A DNA stretch of 11,653 bases from Acanthamoeba sp. SK_2022b (Eukaryota > Discosea > Longamoebia > Acanthamoebidae): contig JANDJZ010001606.1 of NCBI GenBank assembly GCA_027943245.1, forward strand, positions 1 through 11,653. Reading direction: 5' to 3'. The notes beneath the pieces are model-generated. The model ran no database searches. It was given only the letters and a program-made list of their open reading frames with translations, and had not been told where the DNA came from. Below are positions 1 through 6,121 of the stretch, piece after piece. The stretch's first letter is position 1, and every line of letters starts with the position of its first letter. The translations under genes were made by a program, and so were the position numbers.

Positions 1-485
1 CGCTCGCGCTCCTTGCCATCCTCTTCATAGGCCAGCACCAGCACGGTCTGCGGGCCGGTGGACAGCAGGTCTCGGACGATACCCAGGGCCACGCCTTCGC
101 GGTTGACCACGGACAGGCCCAGCAGGTCGACCCAGTAATACTCGCCATCCTCGGGCTGCGGAAAATCGCTGCGCGCCACGAAGATGCGCGCACCGCGCAG
201 GGCCTCGGCAGCGTTGCGGTCGTTCACGGCGGGCGAGGTGGCGACGACGGAGTCGGAGTGCACGCGCGCCTGCTTGACCGGCAGCAGCACGGTTCCGGTG
301 AACTGCCGGGCGCCTTTTTCGGCGGGCTGCAGATACCACTGCTTGGCCGTGAACAGGGCCTCGGGGTCGGAACTGAAGGCCGCCACCTTGAACCAGCCCT
401 TGATGCCCCAGGCATCGGCGATGCGCCCGACCTCCACGGCATCGGCAGGCAGGACGCTGGCTTCGAGTTCAGGCATGTGGCTCAT
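1..485 (-). CDS. rimM: Ribosome maturation factor RimM (3' part missing, runs off left edge)
   Basis: RimM binds ribosomal protein S19 and helps mature the 30S head and process 16S rRNA in the cytoplasm. The reading frame is open from an ATG at 485 to the window edge, giving about 161 residues of a protein usually 170-190 long, so only a short C-terminal piece is missing. Recognisable family segments are VEVGRIADAWGIKGWFKV near residues 18-35 (N-terminal beta-barrel), the YYWVDLLGLSV region of the PRC-barrel, and STGPQTVLVL near the end. The start MSHMPELEAS is one choice; an in-frame ATG lies 9 bases downstream, and neither has a strong Shine-Dalgarno sequence. It follows rpsP in the same direction, matching the known rpsP-rimM-trmD-rplS order, but a terminator hairpin separates the two here. 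Identity is certain; the exact start is less so. Confidence 0.95.
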   Translation of the reverse strand, partial: MSHMPELEASVLPADAVEVGRIADAWGIKGWFKVAAFSSDPEALFTAKQWYLQPAEKGARQFTGTVLLPVKQARVHSDSVVATSPAVNDRNAAEALRGARIFVARSDFPQPEDGEYYWVDLLGLSVVNREGVALGIVRDLLSTGPQTVLVLAYEEDGKERE

Positions 486-547
486 GGCAGTCGGTAGGCA
501 GTAGGTGGACGGTCAATGCAGATCGGTGCAAGGCGATCCGGAGGGGG

Positions 548-588
548 AAAACAAAAACGGGCCCCGTCAGACAAGCCAACGGAACCCG
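548..588 (-). terminator. Intrinsic terminator between rpsP and rimM
   Basis: Read on the minus strand, a 10-bp stem (CGGGTTCCGT at 588-579 pairing with ACGGGGCCCG at 567-558, including two G-U pairs) closes an 11-nt loop. It is followed at once by TTTTTGTTTT (557-548). It begins about 20 bases after the rpsP stop codon. This is the textbook shape of a Rho-independent terminator. It would end or attenuate rpsP transcription before rimM. Confidence 0.8.
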
Positions 589-608
589 ATTTCAGAAGGG
601 GTGCTGGA

Positions 609-863
609 TTAAGCAGCAGTCTTCTGGGTGGCCTGCTTGATCAGGCGCTCTGCGGTCTCGGAAGCCTGCGCGCCAACGCCCTTCCAGTAGTTCACGCGGT
701 CCAGAGCAACGCGCAGACCCTCTTCGCCACCACGGGCGTTGGGGTTGTAGAAGCCCAGACGTTCGATGAACGAACCATCGCGGCGAACGCGCTTGTCAGC
801 AGCAACGATGTTGTAGAACGGACGGGCCTTGGAACCGCCGCGAGAGAGTCGAATGACGACCAT
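609..863 (-). CDS. rpsP: 30S ribosomal protein S16
   Basis: S16 is a primary-binding protein of the 30S subunit and is needed for its assembly. The product is 84 residues, the usual bacterial length. It opens with [10 protein letters not shown], followed by the conserved [11 protein letters not shown] segment (residues 15-25) and IERLGFYNP (33-41), all diagnostic of bS16. The ATG at 863 is preceded by AAGGA at good spacing. The gene heads the rpsP-rimM unit on the minus strand and is divergent from a GNAT gene, with 145 bp between them. A TATAAT promoter candidate and a leader of about 117 nt with two hairpins lie upstream. The short C-terminus (QATQKTAA) is normal for the family. Confidence 0.99.
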   Translation of the reverse strand: MVVIRLSRGGSKARPFYNIVAADKRVRRDGSFIERLGFYNPNARGGEEGLRVALDRVNYWKGVGAQASETAERLIKQATQKTAA

Positions 864-875
864 GATTTTCCTTCG

Positions 876-890
876 GGTGGCGCAGCCACC
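876..890 (-). promoter_or_regulatory. Hairpin in rpsP mRNA leader next to the ribosome-binding site
   Basis: A perfect inverted repeat GGTGGC-N3-GCCACC (876-881 and 885-890) would form a 6-bp, 3-nt-loop hairpin in the rpsP leader. It ends only a few bases before the GAAGGA Shine-Dalgarno sequence. A second structured element lies further up the leader at 930-975: CGGCGT/ACGCCG closing arms with an inner TGGCC-N4-GGCCA hairpin. Position next to the ribosome-binding site suggests a role in translation control, but this is inference. Confidence 0.35.
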
Positions 891-986
891 AAGTAATTAA
901 CACACAATAAATGGCTGCACAGAGTTTTGCGGCGTTTGAGACACGCGACATGGCCACCCGGCCAGCGACACGCCGTAAAACCAGCG

Positions 987-1015
987 ATTATATCGAACTT
1001 CTTTTCTCATGCCTA
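987..1015 (-). promoter_or_regulatory. Candidate sigma-70 promoter of rpsP
   Basis: On the minus strand, TAGGCA (1015-1010; 4 of 6 consensus bases) and a perfect TATAAT (992-987) are separated by 17 bases. Transcription would start near 980, giving an rpsP leader of about 117 nt. The -35 element overlaps the start codon of the divergent GNAT gene at 1009. The perfect -10 and ideal spacing support the call; the -35 is modest. Confidence 0.45.
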
Positions 1016-1533
1016 CCATCCGCCCAAGCCAGGACAGCGATCTCGCTGCCATCACCGCCATCTACCGCCACCACGTGCTGCATGGCACAGGAACGTTCGA
1101 GACCGATCCCCCTTCCGAAGCCGACATGGCCACGCGCCGCGCGGATGTGCTGGCCAAGGGCCTGCCCTATCTGGTCGCCGTGGACGCACAGGGCCAGGTG
1201 CTGGGCTTTGCCTACGCCAACTGGTTCAAGCCGCGCCCGGCCTATCGTTTTTCTGCCGAGGATTCCATCTATGTGCATGACGCGGCACGCGGCCAGGGCG
1301 TGGGCCGCCTGTTGATCGATGCGCTGTCGCACGACTGCGAGGCGGCCGGCGTGCGCAAGCTGCTGGCGGTGATCGGCGACTCGGCCAATGCCGGCTCCAT
1401 CGGGGTGCACCGCGCTGCAGGCTTCACCCCTGCGGGCACGCTGCGCTCCATGGGATGGAAGTTCGGCCGCTGGCTGGACATCGTGCTCATGGAGAAGACC
1501 CTGGGAGACGGCAACCGCAGTTCGCCCGAATAA
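1009..1533 (+). CDS. GNAT family N-acetyltransferase (phosphinothricin/methionine-sulfoximine acetyltransferase-like)
   Basis: This cytoplasmic enzyme should transfer an acetyl group from acetyl-CoA to a small amine. The 174-residue product has TIRPSQDSDLAAITAIYRHHV at the N-terminus, GTFETDPPS (residues 26-36), the acetyl-CoA pyrophosphate loop RGQGVG (94-99), the GDSANAGSIGVHRAAGF stretch (123-139) and FGRWLDIVLMEK near the C-terminus. This pattern is typical of the Pat/Bar/YncA-like branch that acetylates phosphinothricin, methionine sulfone or methionine sulfoximine. The true substrate cannot be read from sequence. There is no Shine-Dalgarno sequence before the ATG (preceding bases are CTTCTTTTCTC). 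A weak promoter (GCGACA at 965-970, TATATC at 989-994) would leave a leader of only a few bases. The TM2 gene starts 7 bases after its stop, suggesting co-transcription. Confidence 0.9.
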   Translation: MPTIRPSQDSDLAAITAIYRHHVLHGTGTFETDPPSEADMATRRADVLAKGLPYLVAVDAQGQVLGFAYANWFKPRPAYRFSAEDSIYVHDAARGQGVGRLLIDALSHDCEAAGVRKLLAVIGDSANAGSIGVHRAAGFTPAGTLRSMGWKFGRWLDIVLMEKTLGDGNRSSPE

Positions 1534-1540
1534 TGGGCGC

Positions 1541-2044
1541 ATGAACCGACCCAGCACGCCCCTGCCCCAGACCACCGGCGCCGACCGAGCTCCCCGCCCC
1601 AGGAACAAGACACTGGCCGCCTGGCTGGCCTTTGTGGGCGGGCCGCTGGGGCTGCATCGCTTTTACCTGCATGGGCTCGGCGACTGGCTGGGCTGGCTGC
1701 TGCCCGTGCCCACGGCGCTGGGCGTGTACGGCATCGAACGCGTGCAGCAACTGGGACAGGACGACCAGCTCAGCTGGCTGCTGATTCCGCTGCTGGGCTT
1801 CACCATCGCCGGCTGTGCGCTGCGCGCCATCCTCTACGGGCTGACCGACACCGAAGCCTGGAACCGGCGCCACAACCCCGGCATTGACGTGCAGGCGCAG
1901 GCCGGACGCACGGGCTGGTCAACCATCTTTGCCATTGCGCTGTCGCTGATGCTGGGCGCCGCCGTGCTCATGGCCAGCATTGCCTACAGCTTCCAGCACT
2001 ACTTCGAGCACCAGGTGGAGGAGGCGCGCAAGATTTCGCAGTGA
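1541..2044 (+). CDS. TM2-domain membrane protein
   Basis: Function is unknown; TM2 proteins are small inner-membrane proteins. The 167-residue product has a polar N-terminus (about 1-22). A TM2 signature follows: NKTLAAWLAF (22-31), then GGPLGLHRFYLHG (33-45), with the hallmark G-x-HRFYL block between two membrane helices. Further hydrophobic segments lie at about 78-100 and 128-150, followed by a short charged tail ending EEARKISQ. The ATG at 1541 is chosen because it begins just after the GNAT stop at 1533 and precedes the whole TM2 motif; an open frame extends upstream inside the GNAT gene but reads as a shadow. No clear Shine-Dalgarno sequence is seen, so translation may be coupled to the gene in front. 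A strong terminator follows 24 bases after the stop. The family call is secure; the role is not known. Confidence 0.85.
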   Translation: MNRPSTPLPQTTGADRAPRPRNKTLAAWLAFVGGPLGLHRFYLHGLGDWLGWLLPVPTALGVYGIERVQQLGQDDQLSWLLIPLLGFTIAGCALRAILYGLTDTEAWNRRHNPGIDVQAQAGRTGWSTIFAIALSLMLGAAVLMASIAYSFQHYFEHQVEEARKISQ

Positions 2045-2067
2045 GGCGCAGCCAACGCCTCCCCCGA

Positions 2068-2102
2068 AAAAAGAAAGACCGCCCATGGCGGTCTTTCTTT
2101 TT
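2068..2102. terminator. Bidirectional intrinsic terminator between TM2 gene and pit
   Basis: A perfect 16-bp stem (AAAAAGAAAGACCGCC at 2068-2083 with its complement at 2087-2102) closes a 3-nt loop (CAT). The arms end in an A-run on the left and a T-run on the right, so the hairpin works as a U-tract terminator on both strands. It sits between the convergent TM2 gene (stop 2044) and pit (stop 2121) and should end both transcripts. Confidence 0.92.
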
Positions 2103-2120
2103 GGCGGCAGCAGCCCCGGC

Positions 2121-3131
2121 TCAATACAGCTGCAGGCTGATCCAGTAGGCAATCGATGCCACGAAGGCGCTGGCAGGGATCGTCAGCACCCAGGCCCAGA
2201 CGATGTTGCCTGCCACGCCCCATCGCACGGCGCTGGCGCGCTGGGTGGAGCCCACGCCGACGATGGCGCCGGTGATGGTGTGCGTGGTCGAGACCGGCAC
2301 GCCCAGGAAGGTTGCAAAGAACAGCGTCAGTGCACCACCGCTTTCGGCGCAGAAGCCGCCCACGGGCTTGAGCTTGGTGATCTTCTGGCCCATGGTCTTG
2401 ACGATGCGCCAGCCGCCGAACATGGTTCCCAGGCCGATGGCCAGGTAGCAGCTGACGATGGTCCACAGCGGCGGCTCGGCGTCGCCGGCATTGGCATAGC
2501 CGGTGGCGATCAGCAGCAGCCAGATGATGCCGATGGTCTTTTGCGCGTCATTGCCGCCGTGGCCCAGGCTATAGGCACCGGCGGAGACCAGCTGCAGCCT
2601 GCGGAACCAGCGGTCCACCCTGTTGGGCGCGGCGCGCCGGCAGACCCAGGCCACCAGCACCATCATCAGCGAGCCCAGCAGGTAGCCCAGCAGCGGCGAG
2701 ACGAAGATGAAGGCCACGGTCTTCCCGATGCCGCTGGCAATCAGCGCGCCTGCGCCGGCCTTGGCCATCACCGCACCCACGATGCCGCCGATCAGCGCAT
2801 GCGAGGAACTGCTGGGGATGCCGTAGTGCCAGGTGATCACGTTCCAGGCAATGGCACCGACCAGGGCACCGAAGACCACATGCGTGTCGACGATGCCGGG
2901 CTGCACGATCCCCTTGCCCACGGTGGCTGCCACGCTCAGGTGAAAGACAAAGACCGCCACCACGTTGAAGAAGGCCGCGAAGGCCACGGCCTGCGTGGGC
3001 TTGAGCACGCCCGTGGAGACCACGGTGGCGATCGAGTTGGCAGCATCGTGGAAGCCGTTCATGAAGTCGAACAGCAGGGCCAGCACCACCAGCAGGATCA
3101 CGACCCACAGGGCCGCTTGTACGGATTCCAT
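2121..3131 (-). CDS. pit: Low-affinity inorganic phosphate transporter, PiT family
   Basis: This inner-membrane carrier imports inorganic phosphate (as metal-phosphate) driven by the ion gradient. The 336-residue product carries the two inverted PiT signatures: FDFMNGFHDAANSIATVV at residues 21-38 and GHGGNDAQKTIGII at about 190-203. It also has the paired helical motifs IPSSSSHALIGG (105-116) and VPVSTTHTITGAIVG (278-292). Many hydrophobic helices fill the rest, and the length fits short bacterial PiT proteins (E. coli PitA is about 500). The start at 3131 is preceded by a GGAG sequence at slightly long spacing. It lies 22 bases downstream of the DUF47 gene, the standard accessory pairing, and ends at the bidirectional terminator. 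No Pho-box-like repeat was found in front of the pair. The gene symbol is used at family level. Confidence 0.95.
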   Translation of the reverse strand: MESVQAALWVVILLVVLALLFDFMNGFHDAANSIATVVSTGVLKPTQAVAFAAFFNVVAVFVFHLSVAATVGKGIVQPGIVDTHVVFGALVGAIAWNVITWHYGIPSSSSHALIGGIVGAVMAKAGAGALIASGIGKTVAFIFVSPLLGYLLGSLMMVLVAWVCRRAAPNRVDRWFRRLQLVSAGAYSLGHGGNDAQKTIGIIWLLLIATGYANAGDAEPPLWTIVSCYLAIGLGTMFGGWRIVKTMGQKITKLKPVGGFCAESGGALTLFFATFLGVPVSTTHTITGAIVGVGSTQRASAVRWGVAGNIVWAWVLTIPASAFVASIAYWISLQLY

Positions 3132-3153
3132 AGAGAAACGACTCCGCGAGGGC

Positions 3154-3801
3154 TCAGGAATTCTCGAGGACGATGCCCTCGATCAGGTTGGCCACGTCCT
3201 CGCAGCGGTCGGTCACCGTCTCCAGCAGCTCGTAGATGGCCTTGAGCTTGATGACTTCGCGCACATCGGGCTCTTCGCGGAACAGCTTGCTCATGGCCGA
3301 GCGCATCACGCGGTCGGCGTCCGATTCGAGGCGGTCGATTTCCTCGCAGGTCTTCATCGCCGCGTCCACCACCGAGGGATCGGAGATGCGCGACAGCAGC
3401 TTGACCGCATCGCGCAGCCGCTCGCAGCAGCGCACGCACAGGTCCGTCAGGCGCGTGATCTCTTCCGTCATGTGGCGCACGTCGTACAGCGCCATGGTCT
3501 CGGCCGAGTCCTGGATCAGGTCGGCCACGTCGTCCATGGTGTTGATCAGCGAGTGGATGTGCTCGCGGTCCAGCGGCGTGATGAAAGTCTTGTGCAGCGC
3601 CTTGGTGACGTCGTGCGTCACGCGGTCTGCGGCACGCTCGGCGTTGTTCACGTCCTCGTTGTACTTCTCGCGAAGATGAGGATCGTTGTAGTTGGCGACA
3701 AGCTGCGAGAAGGCATGCGCGGCTTCGACGATGCGATCGGCATGCTGGTTGAACATCTCGAAAAAATTGCCTTCGCGCGGCAATAACTTGCCAAAAAGCA
3801 T
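3154..3801 (-). CDS. DUF47 / PhoU-like pit accessory protein (TIGR00153 type)
   Basis: DUF47 proteins are helical PhoU-like cytoplasmic proteins encoded with Pit permeases and thought to modulate phosphate uptake. The 215-residue product begins MLFGKLLPREGNFFEMFNQHA, the classic start of this family. It continues as a series of acidic/basic heptad-rich helices. PhoU-like metal-binding style segments appear as NTMDDVADLIQDSAE at about 87-101 and ETVTDRCEDVANLIEG near the C-terminus. AAGGAG lies 7 bases before the ATG at 3801. It is the first gene of a two-gene operon with pit. The only promoter hint upstream is a weak TACACT at 3899-3894 with no good -35, so I do not list a promoter. Alternative naming is PhoU-domain protein. 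Confidence 0.93.
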   Translation of the reverse strand: MLFGKLLPREGNFFEMFNQHADRIVEAAHAFSQLVANYNDPHLREKYNEDVNNAERAADRVTHDVTKALHKTFITPLDREHIHSLINTMDDVADLIQDSAETMALYDVRHMTEEITRLTDLCVRCCERLRDAVKLLSRISDPSVVDAAMKTCEEIDRLESDADRVMRSAMSKLFREEPDVREVIKLKAIYELLETVTDRCEDVANLIEGIVLENS

Positions 3802-3912
3802 GAATGCTCCTTACCGGGAAACAGGGGGAACCAGGCGACTCACTGCGTCACATTGCGGATGCTTGGCATGGCTTCCCGGCTTGAACGGGGCGAAGTGTAC
3901 TCTTGAGTCCCA

Positions 3913-3938
3913 GGCGCGTTTTTGCGCGCCGGCGCGCC
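3913..3938. repeat. Overlapping GC palindromes downstream of the DUF486 gene
   Basis: Two nested symmetric elements sit here: GGCGCG (3913-3918) with CGCGCC (3925-3930) around a T-run, and a perfect 14-bp palindrome GCGCGCCGGCGCGC at 3924-3937. They start just beyond the stop codon of the DUF486 gene (3945) in its direction of transcription. There is no U-tract after the stem on the minus strand, so this is at most a weak or Rho-assisted end signal. Confidence 0.3.
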
Positions 3939-3944
3939 GCCCTG

Positions 3945-4307
3945 TCAGCCGCTGCGAAAAATAAAGTACACCGCGCCCACCATGCACAGCCCGGCCCAGA
4001 GGAAGTCCCATTTGAGCGGCTGGTTCAGGTAGAGCACGGCAAAGGGCGCGAACACCGCCAGCGTGATCACCTCCTGGATGATCTTGAGCTGCGCCACGCT
4101 GAACTGCGTGTGGCCTATGCGGTTGGCGGGCACCTGCAGCAGGTACTCGAACAGCGCGATGCCCCAGCTGACAAGGGCTGCCACGTACCAGGGCGACGAG
4201 GCGTGGTTCTTCAGGTGGCCATACCAGGCGAAGGTCATGAAGACATTGCTCATGGCCAGCAGGACCACGGTCTGCAGCCCGATGGGGATGTGTTGGAGCC
4301 AGTTCAT
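3945..4307 (-). CDS. Small DMT-superfamily membrane protein, DUF486
   Basis: Function is unknown; DUF486 proteins are four-helix inner-membrane proteins related to half-size drug/metabolite transporters. The 120-residue product has hydrophobic segments at about 8-28, 41-58, 77-95 and 101-117. Characteristic family blocks are NVFMTFAWYGHLK (21-33), SWGIALFEYLLQVPANRIG (47-65), and the FSVAQLKIIQEVITLAVFAPFA stretch starting at residue 69. The frame is open further upstream, but the ATG at 4307 (MNWLQHIP) is chosen because the upstream 49 codons are polar and unlike the family, and because it gives the usual length. No strong Shine-Dalgarno sequence precedes it. It lies 143 bases downstream of the DUF47 gene start region and is probably transcribed alone from the AT-richer 4308-4500 stretch. 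Confidence 0.85.
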   Translation of the reverse strand: MNWLQHIPIGLQTVVLLAMSNVFMTFAWYGHLKNHASSPWYVAALVSWGIALFEYLLQVPANRIGHTQFSVAQLKIIQEVITLAVFAPFAVLYLNQPLKWDFLWAGLCMVGAVYFIFRSG

Positions 4308-4464
4308 GTGATGTGCAGCCCGACGCGGGGAAACCCAAATTATCGCGTCCGGCACTGGGCAGGGCGGATTTTCGATTTCTTTCCAAAAATTGCCTTTTTG
4401 CGCGAATTTCCTCGAATAACCCATTCCATCGCACAAATACGCAAAGTCTCGCATCGATCGACGC

Positions 4465-4482
4465 TTGATGAATCTTCATCAA
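4465..4482. repeat. 18-bp inverted repeat between livF and the DUF486 gene
   Basis: TTGATGAA (4465-4472) and TTCATCAA (4475-4482) are perfect inverted arms around a TC centre. No T-run follows on either strand, so it does not look like an intrinsic terminator. It sits about 160 bases before the DUF486 start and about 80 bases after the livF stop, in the AT-richest part of the gap. It could be an operator for the DUF486 gene or simply an mRNA hairpin. Confidence 0.4.
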
Positions 4483-4542
4483 ATCGTCATATTTTTGCCA
4501 TATCCCGTCAGTGGCACGGGGCATTCCATCCATCCCCGCGCT

Positions 4543-4555
4543 CACGGCAGCCGTG
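4543..4555 (-). terminator. GC hairpin just after livF, no U-tract
   Basis: CACGGC (4543-4548) and GCCGTG (4550-4555) form an inverted repeat starting 4 bases beyond the livF stop codon. GCGC on each side extends the stem if one base bulges. There is no following T-run, so it is more likely a 3'-end stabiliser or Rho-type end than a true intrinsic terminator. Confidence 0.3.
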
Positions 4556-4559
4556 GCGC

Positions 4560-5306
4560 TCACTCGCCCAGATAGGCAGCCCGCACGCGCGGGTCGCTGA
4601 GCAGGATCTGGCCGGGCCCCGTCATGGTGATCAGGCCGGACTCCATCACATAGCCGCGATCGGCCAGCGCCAGCGCACGGCTGGCATTTTGCTCGACCAG
4701 CACAAGGGTCACGCCCAGGCCGTGCACGTCGCTCACCACCTCGAAGATCTTGTCCACCATGATGGGCGACAGGCCCATGGAGGGCTCGTCCAGCAGCAGC
4801 ACCTTGGGCTGGCTCATCAGCGCGCGCGCCATGGCCAGCATCTGCTGCTCGCCACCCGACATGGTGCCGGCCAGCTGGTCGCGGCGCTCCTTCAGCCGCG
4901 GGAAGATGCCGAACATGCGCTCGATGTCGGCGGCAATGCCGGCCTTGTCGTTGCGCGTGTAGGCGCCCATGAGCAGGTTCTCGGTGATGGTCATGCGCGC
5001 GAACACGCCGCGCCCTTCGGGCACCATGACCAGGCCCTGGGCCACCAGATCCCAGGCGCCCACGCCCCGGATGCTGCGGCCCAGGTAGTGGACATCGCCG
5101 TCCGCCATCTGCAGGCTGCGCGTGACGGCCTTCATGGTGGTGGTCTTGCCGGCACCGTTGGAGCCGATCAGCGAGACCAGCTCGCCCTGGCGCACCTCGA
5201 AGTCCACGCCCTTGACGGCCTGAATGCCGCCATAGGCCACCTTCAGGCCCTCGACCTTCAGCAGCACCGGAGGGGACACGCCCTTGTCTTGCTCTTGCTC
5301 GCCCAT
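4560..5306 (-). CDS. livF: Branched-chain amino acid-type ABC transporter ATP-binding protein LivF
   Basis: This is one of two cytoplasmic ATPases that power the LivHM permease pair. The 248-residue product has Walker A GSNGAGKT (48-55), Q-loop region around PEGRGVFARMTITENLLMGA, ABC signature MSGGEQQ (149-155), Walker B VLLLDEPSMGLSP (169-181) and the LivF-type VEQNASRALALADRGYVME block in place of the usual H-loop histidine. That Gln is normal for LivF. VPEGRGVF and ENLLMGAY separate it from LivG. The ATG at 5306 follows the livG stop by 3 bases, with GGAGG lying inside the end of livG, so translation is coupled. It is the last gene of livHMGF. Substrate (leucine/isoleucine/valine versus an amide or urea) is not decided by the ATPase. 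Confidence 0.95.
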   Translation of the reverse strand: MGEQEQDKGVSPPVLLKVEGLKVAYGGIQAVKGVDFEVRQGELVSLIGSNGAGKTTTMKAVTRSLQMADGDVHYLGRSIRGVGAWDLVAQGLVMVPEGRGVFARMTITENLLMGAYTRNDKAGIAADIERMFGIFPRLKERRDQLAGTMSGGEQQMLAMARALMSQPKVLLLDEPSMGLSPIMVDKIFEVVSDVHGLGVTLVLVEQNASRALALADRGYVMESGLITMTGPGQILLSDPRVRAAYLGE

Positions 5307-5309
5307 GGT

Positions 5310-6119
5310 TCAGTGTCCTCCCGTGCCCAGATAGGCTTCGATCACCTTGTCGTTCTTCTGCACCTCGGCCGGCGTGCCTTCGGCAATGGGCTTGCCATAG
5401 TCGAGCACGGTGACGCGGTCGCACAGGCCCATGACCAGCTTCACGTCGTGCTCGATCAGCAAGATGGTGCGCTGGTCGCGGCGGATGCGGTCGATCAGCT
5501 CGCGCAGCTGCACTTTCTCGGTGGCATTCATGCCGGCGGCAGGCTCGTCCAGCGCGATCAGCTGCGGGTCGGTGGCCAGCGCCCGCGCGATTTCCAGGCG
5601 CCGCTGGTCGCCGTAGCTCAGCGTGCGGGCCTTGAAGTCCGCGTACTTGGAGATGCCCACGTAGTCCAGCAATTCACGGGCGCGCGCGCGGATGGCGGCC
5701 TCCTCGGCCTTGAAGCCGCGCGTGCGCAGCACCGCGCCGATCAGGCCCGAGTGCGTGCGCACATGGCGCCCGACCATCACGTTCTCCAGCGCCGTCATCT
5801 CGGCAAACAGCCGGATGTTCTGGAAGGTGCGCGCAATGCCGGCCTTGGCCACCTTGTGCACTGCCGTGGGCTCGTAGGCCTTGCCGGCCAGCTCGAAACT
5901 GCCGCTGTCGGGCGTGTAAAGGCCCGTGATCACGTTGAAGAAGGTGGTCTTGCCCGCGCCATTGGGTCCGATCAGTCCGTAGACCTGGCCCCGGCCAATG
6001 GTCATGCCCACATCGGACAGCGCCTGCAGCCCGCCGAAGCGTTTGGAAATGCCCGAAACCCTGAGCACCGGAGCGCTGGAGCTGTTGTCTGCCGTATTCG
6101 CCATCTGCGGTTTCTCCAT
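5310..6119 (-). CDS. livG: Branched-chain amino acid-type ABC transporter ATP-binding protein LivG
   Basis: This is the partner ATPase of LivF. With the start at 6119 the product is 269 residues. It shows Walker A GPNGAGKT (51-58), the LivG-specific ARTFQNIRLFAEMTALENVMVG block, signature LSYGDQRRLEIARAL, Walker B LIALDEPAAGMN and an intact H-loop LLIEHDVKLVM. The open frame extends back to 6167 inside livM. I chose the ATG at 6119 because it lies 2 bases after the livM stop. A second in-frame ATG at 6104 (MANTADNS) has a better GGAG at 9 bases and could be the real start. The alanine/serine-rich N-terminal 15-20 residues are not conserved in the family. It sits between livM and livF in a tightly packed operon. 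Confidence 0.95.
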   Translation of the reverse strand: MEKPQMANTADNSSSAPVLRVSGISKRFGGLQALSDVGMTIGRGQVYGLIGPNGAGKTTFFNVITGLYTPDSGSFELAGKAYEPTAVHKVAKAGIARTFQNIRLFAEMTALENVMVGRHVRTHSGLIGAVLRTRGFKAEEAAIRARARELLDYVGISKYADFKARTLSYGDQRRLEIARALATDPQLIALDEPAAGMNATEKVQLRELIDRIRRDQRTILLIEHDVKLVMGLCDRVTVLDYGKPIAEGTPAEVQKNDKVIEAYLGTGGH

Positions 6120-6121
6120 GC

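Noticed and set aside
486..507. Imperfect tandem 11-mer (GGCAGTCGGTA / GGCAGTAGGTG) just before rimM
   Set aside because: Only two copies with mismatches; no clear link to a promoter or ribosome-binding site, so likely chance.
1980..3245. A 421-codon plus-strand open frame opposite pit
   Set aside because: Low-complexity His/Gln/Gly/Ala composition, starts inside the TM2 gene and runs through a strong terminator; the minus strand encodes a clear Pit protein.
3802..3944. Possible Pho box in front of the DUF47-pit operon
   Set aside because: I looked for the CTGTCAT-type tandem on the minus strand and did not find it, so phosphate-starvation control by PhoB is not supported.
3811..5424. A 537-codon minus-strand frame across livF and the DUF486 gene
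   Set aside because: Wrong phase relative to both genes, Arg/Gly/Ala-rich, no domain; overlaps LivF, which has all ABC motifs in its own frame.
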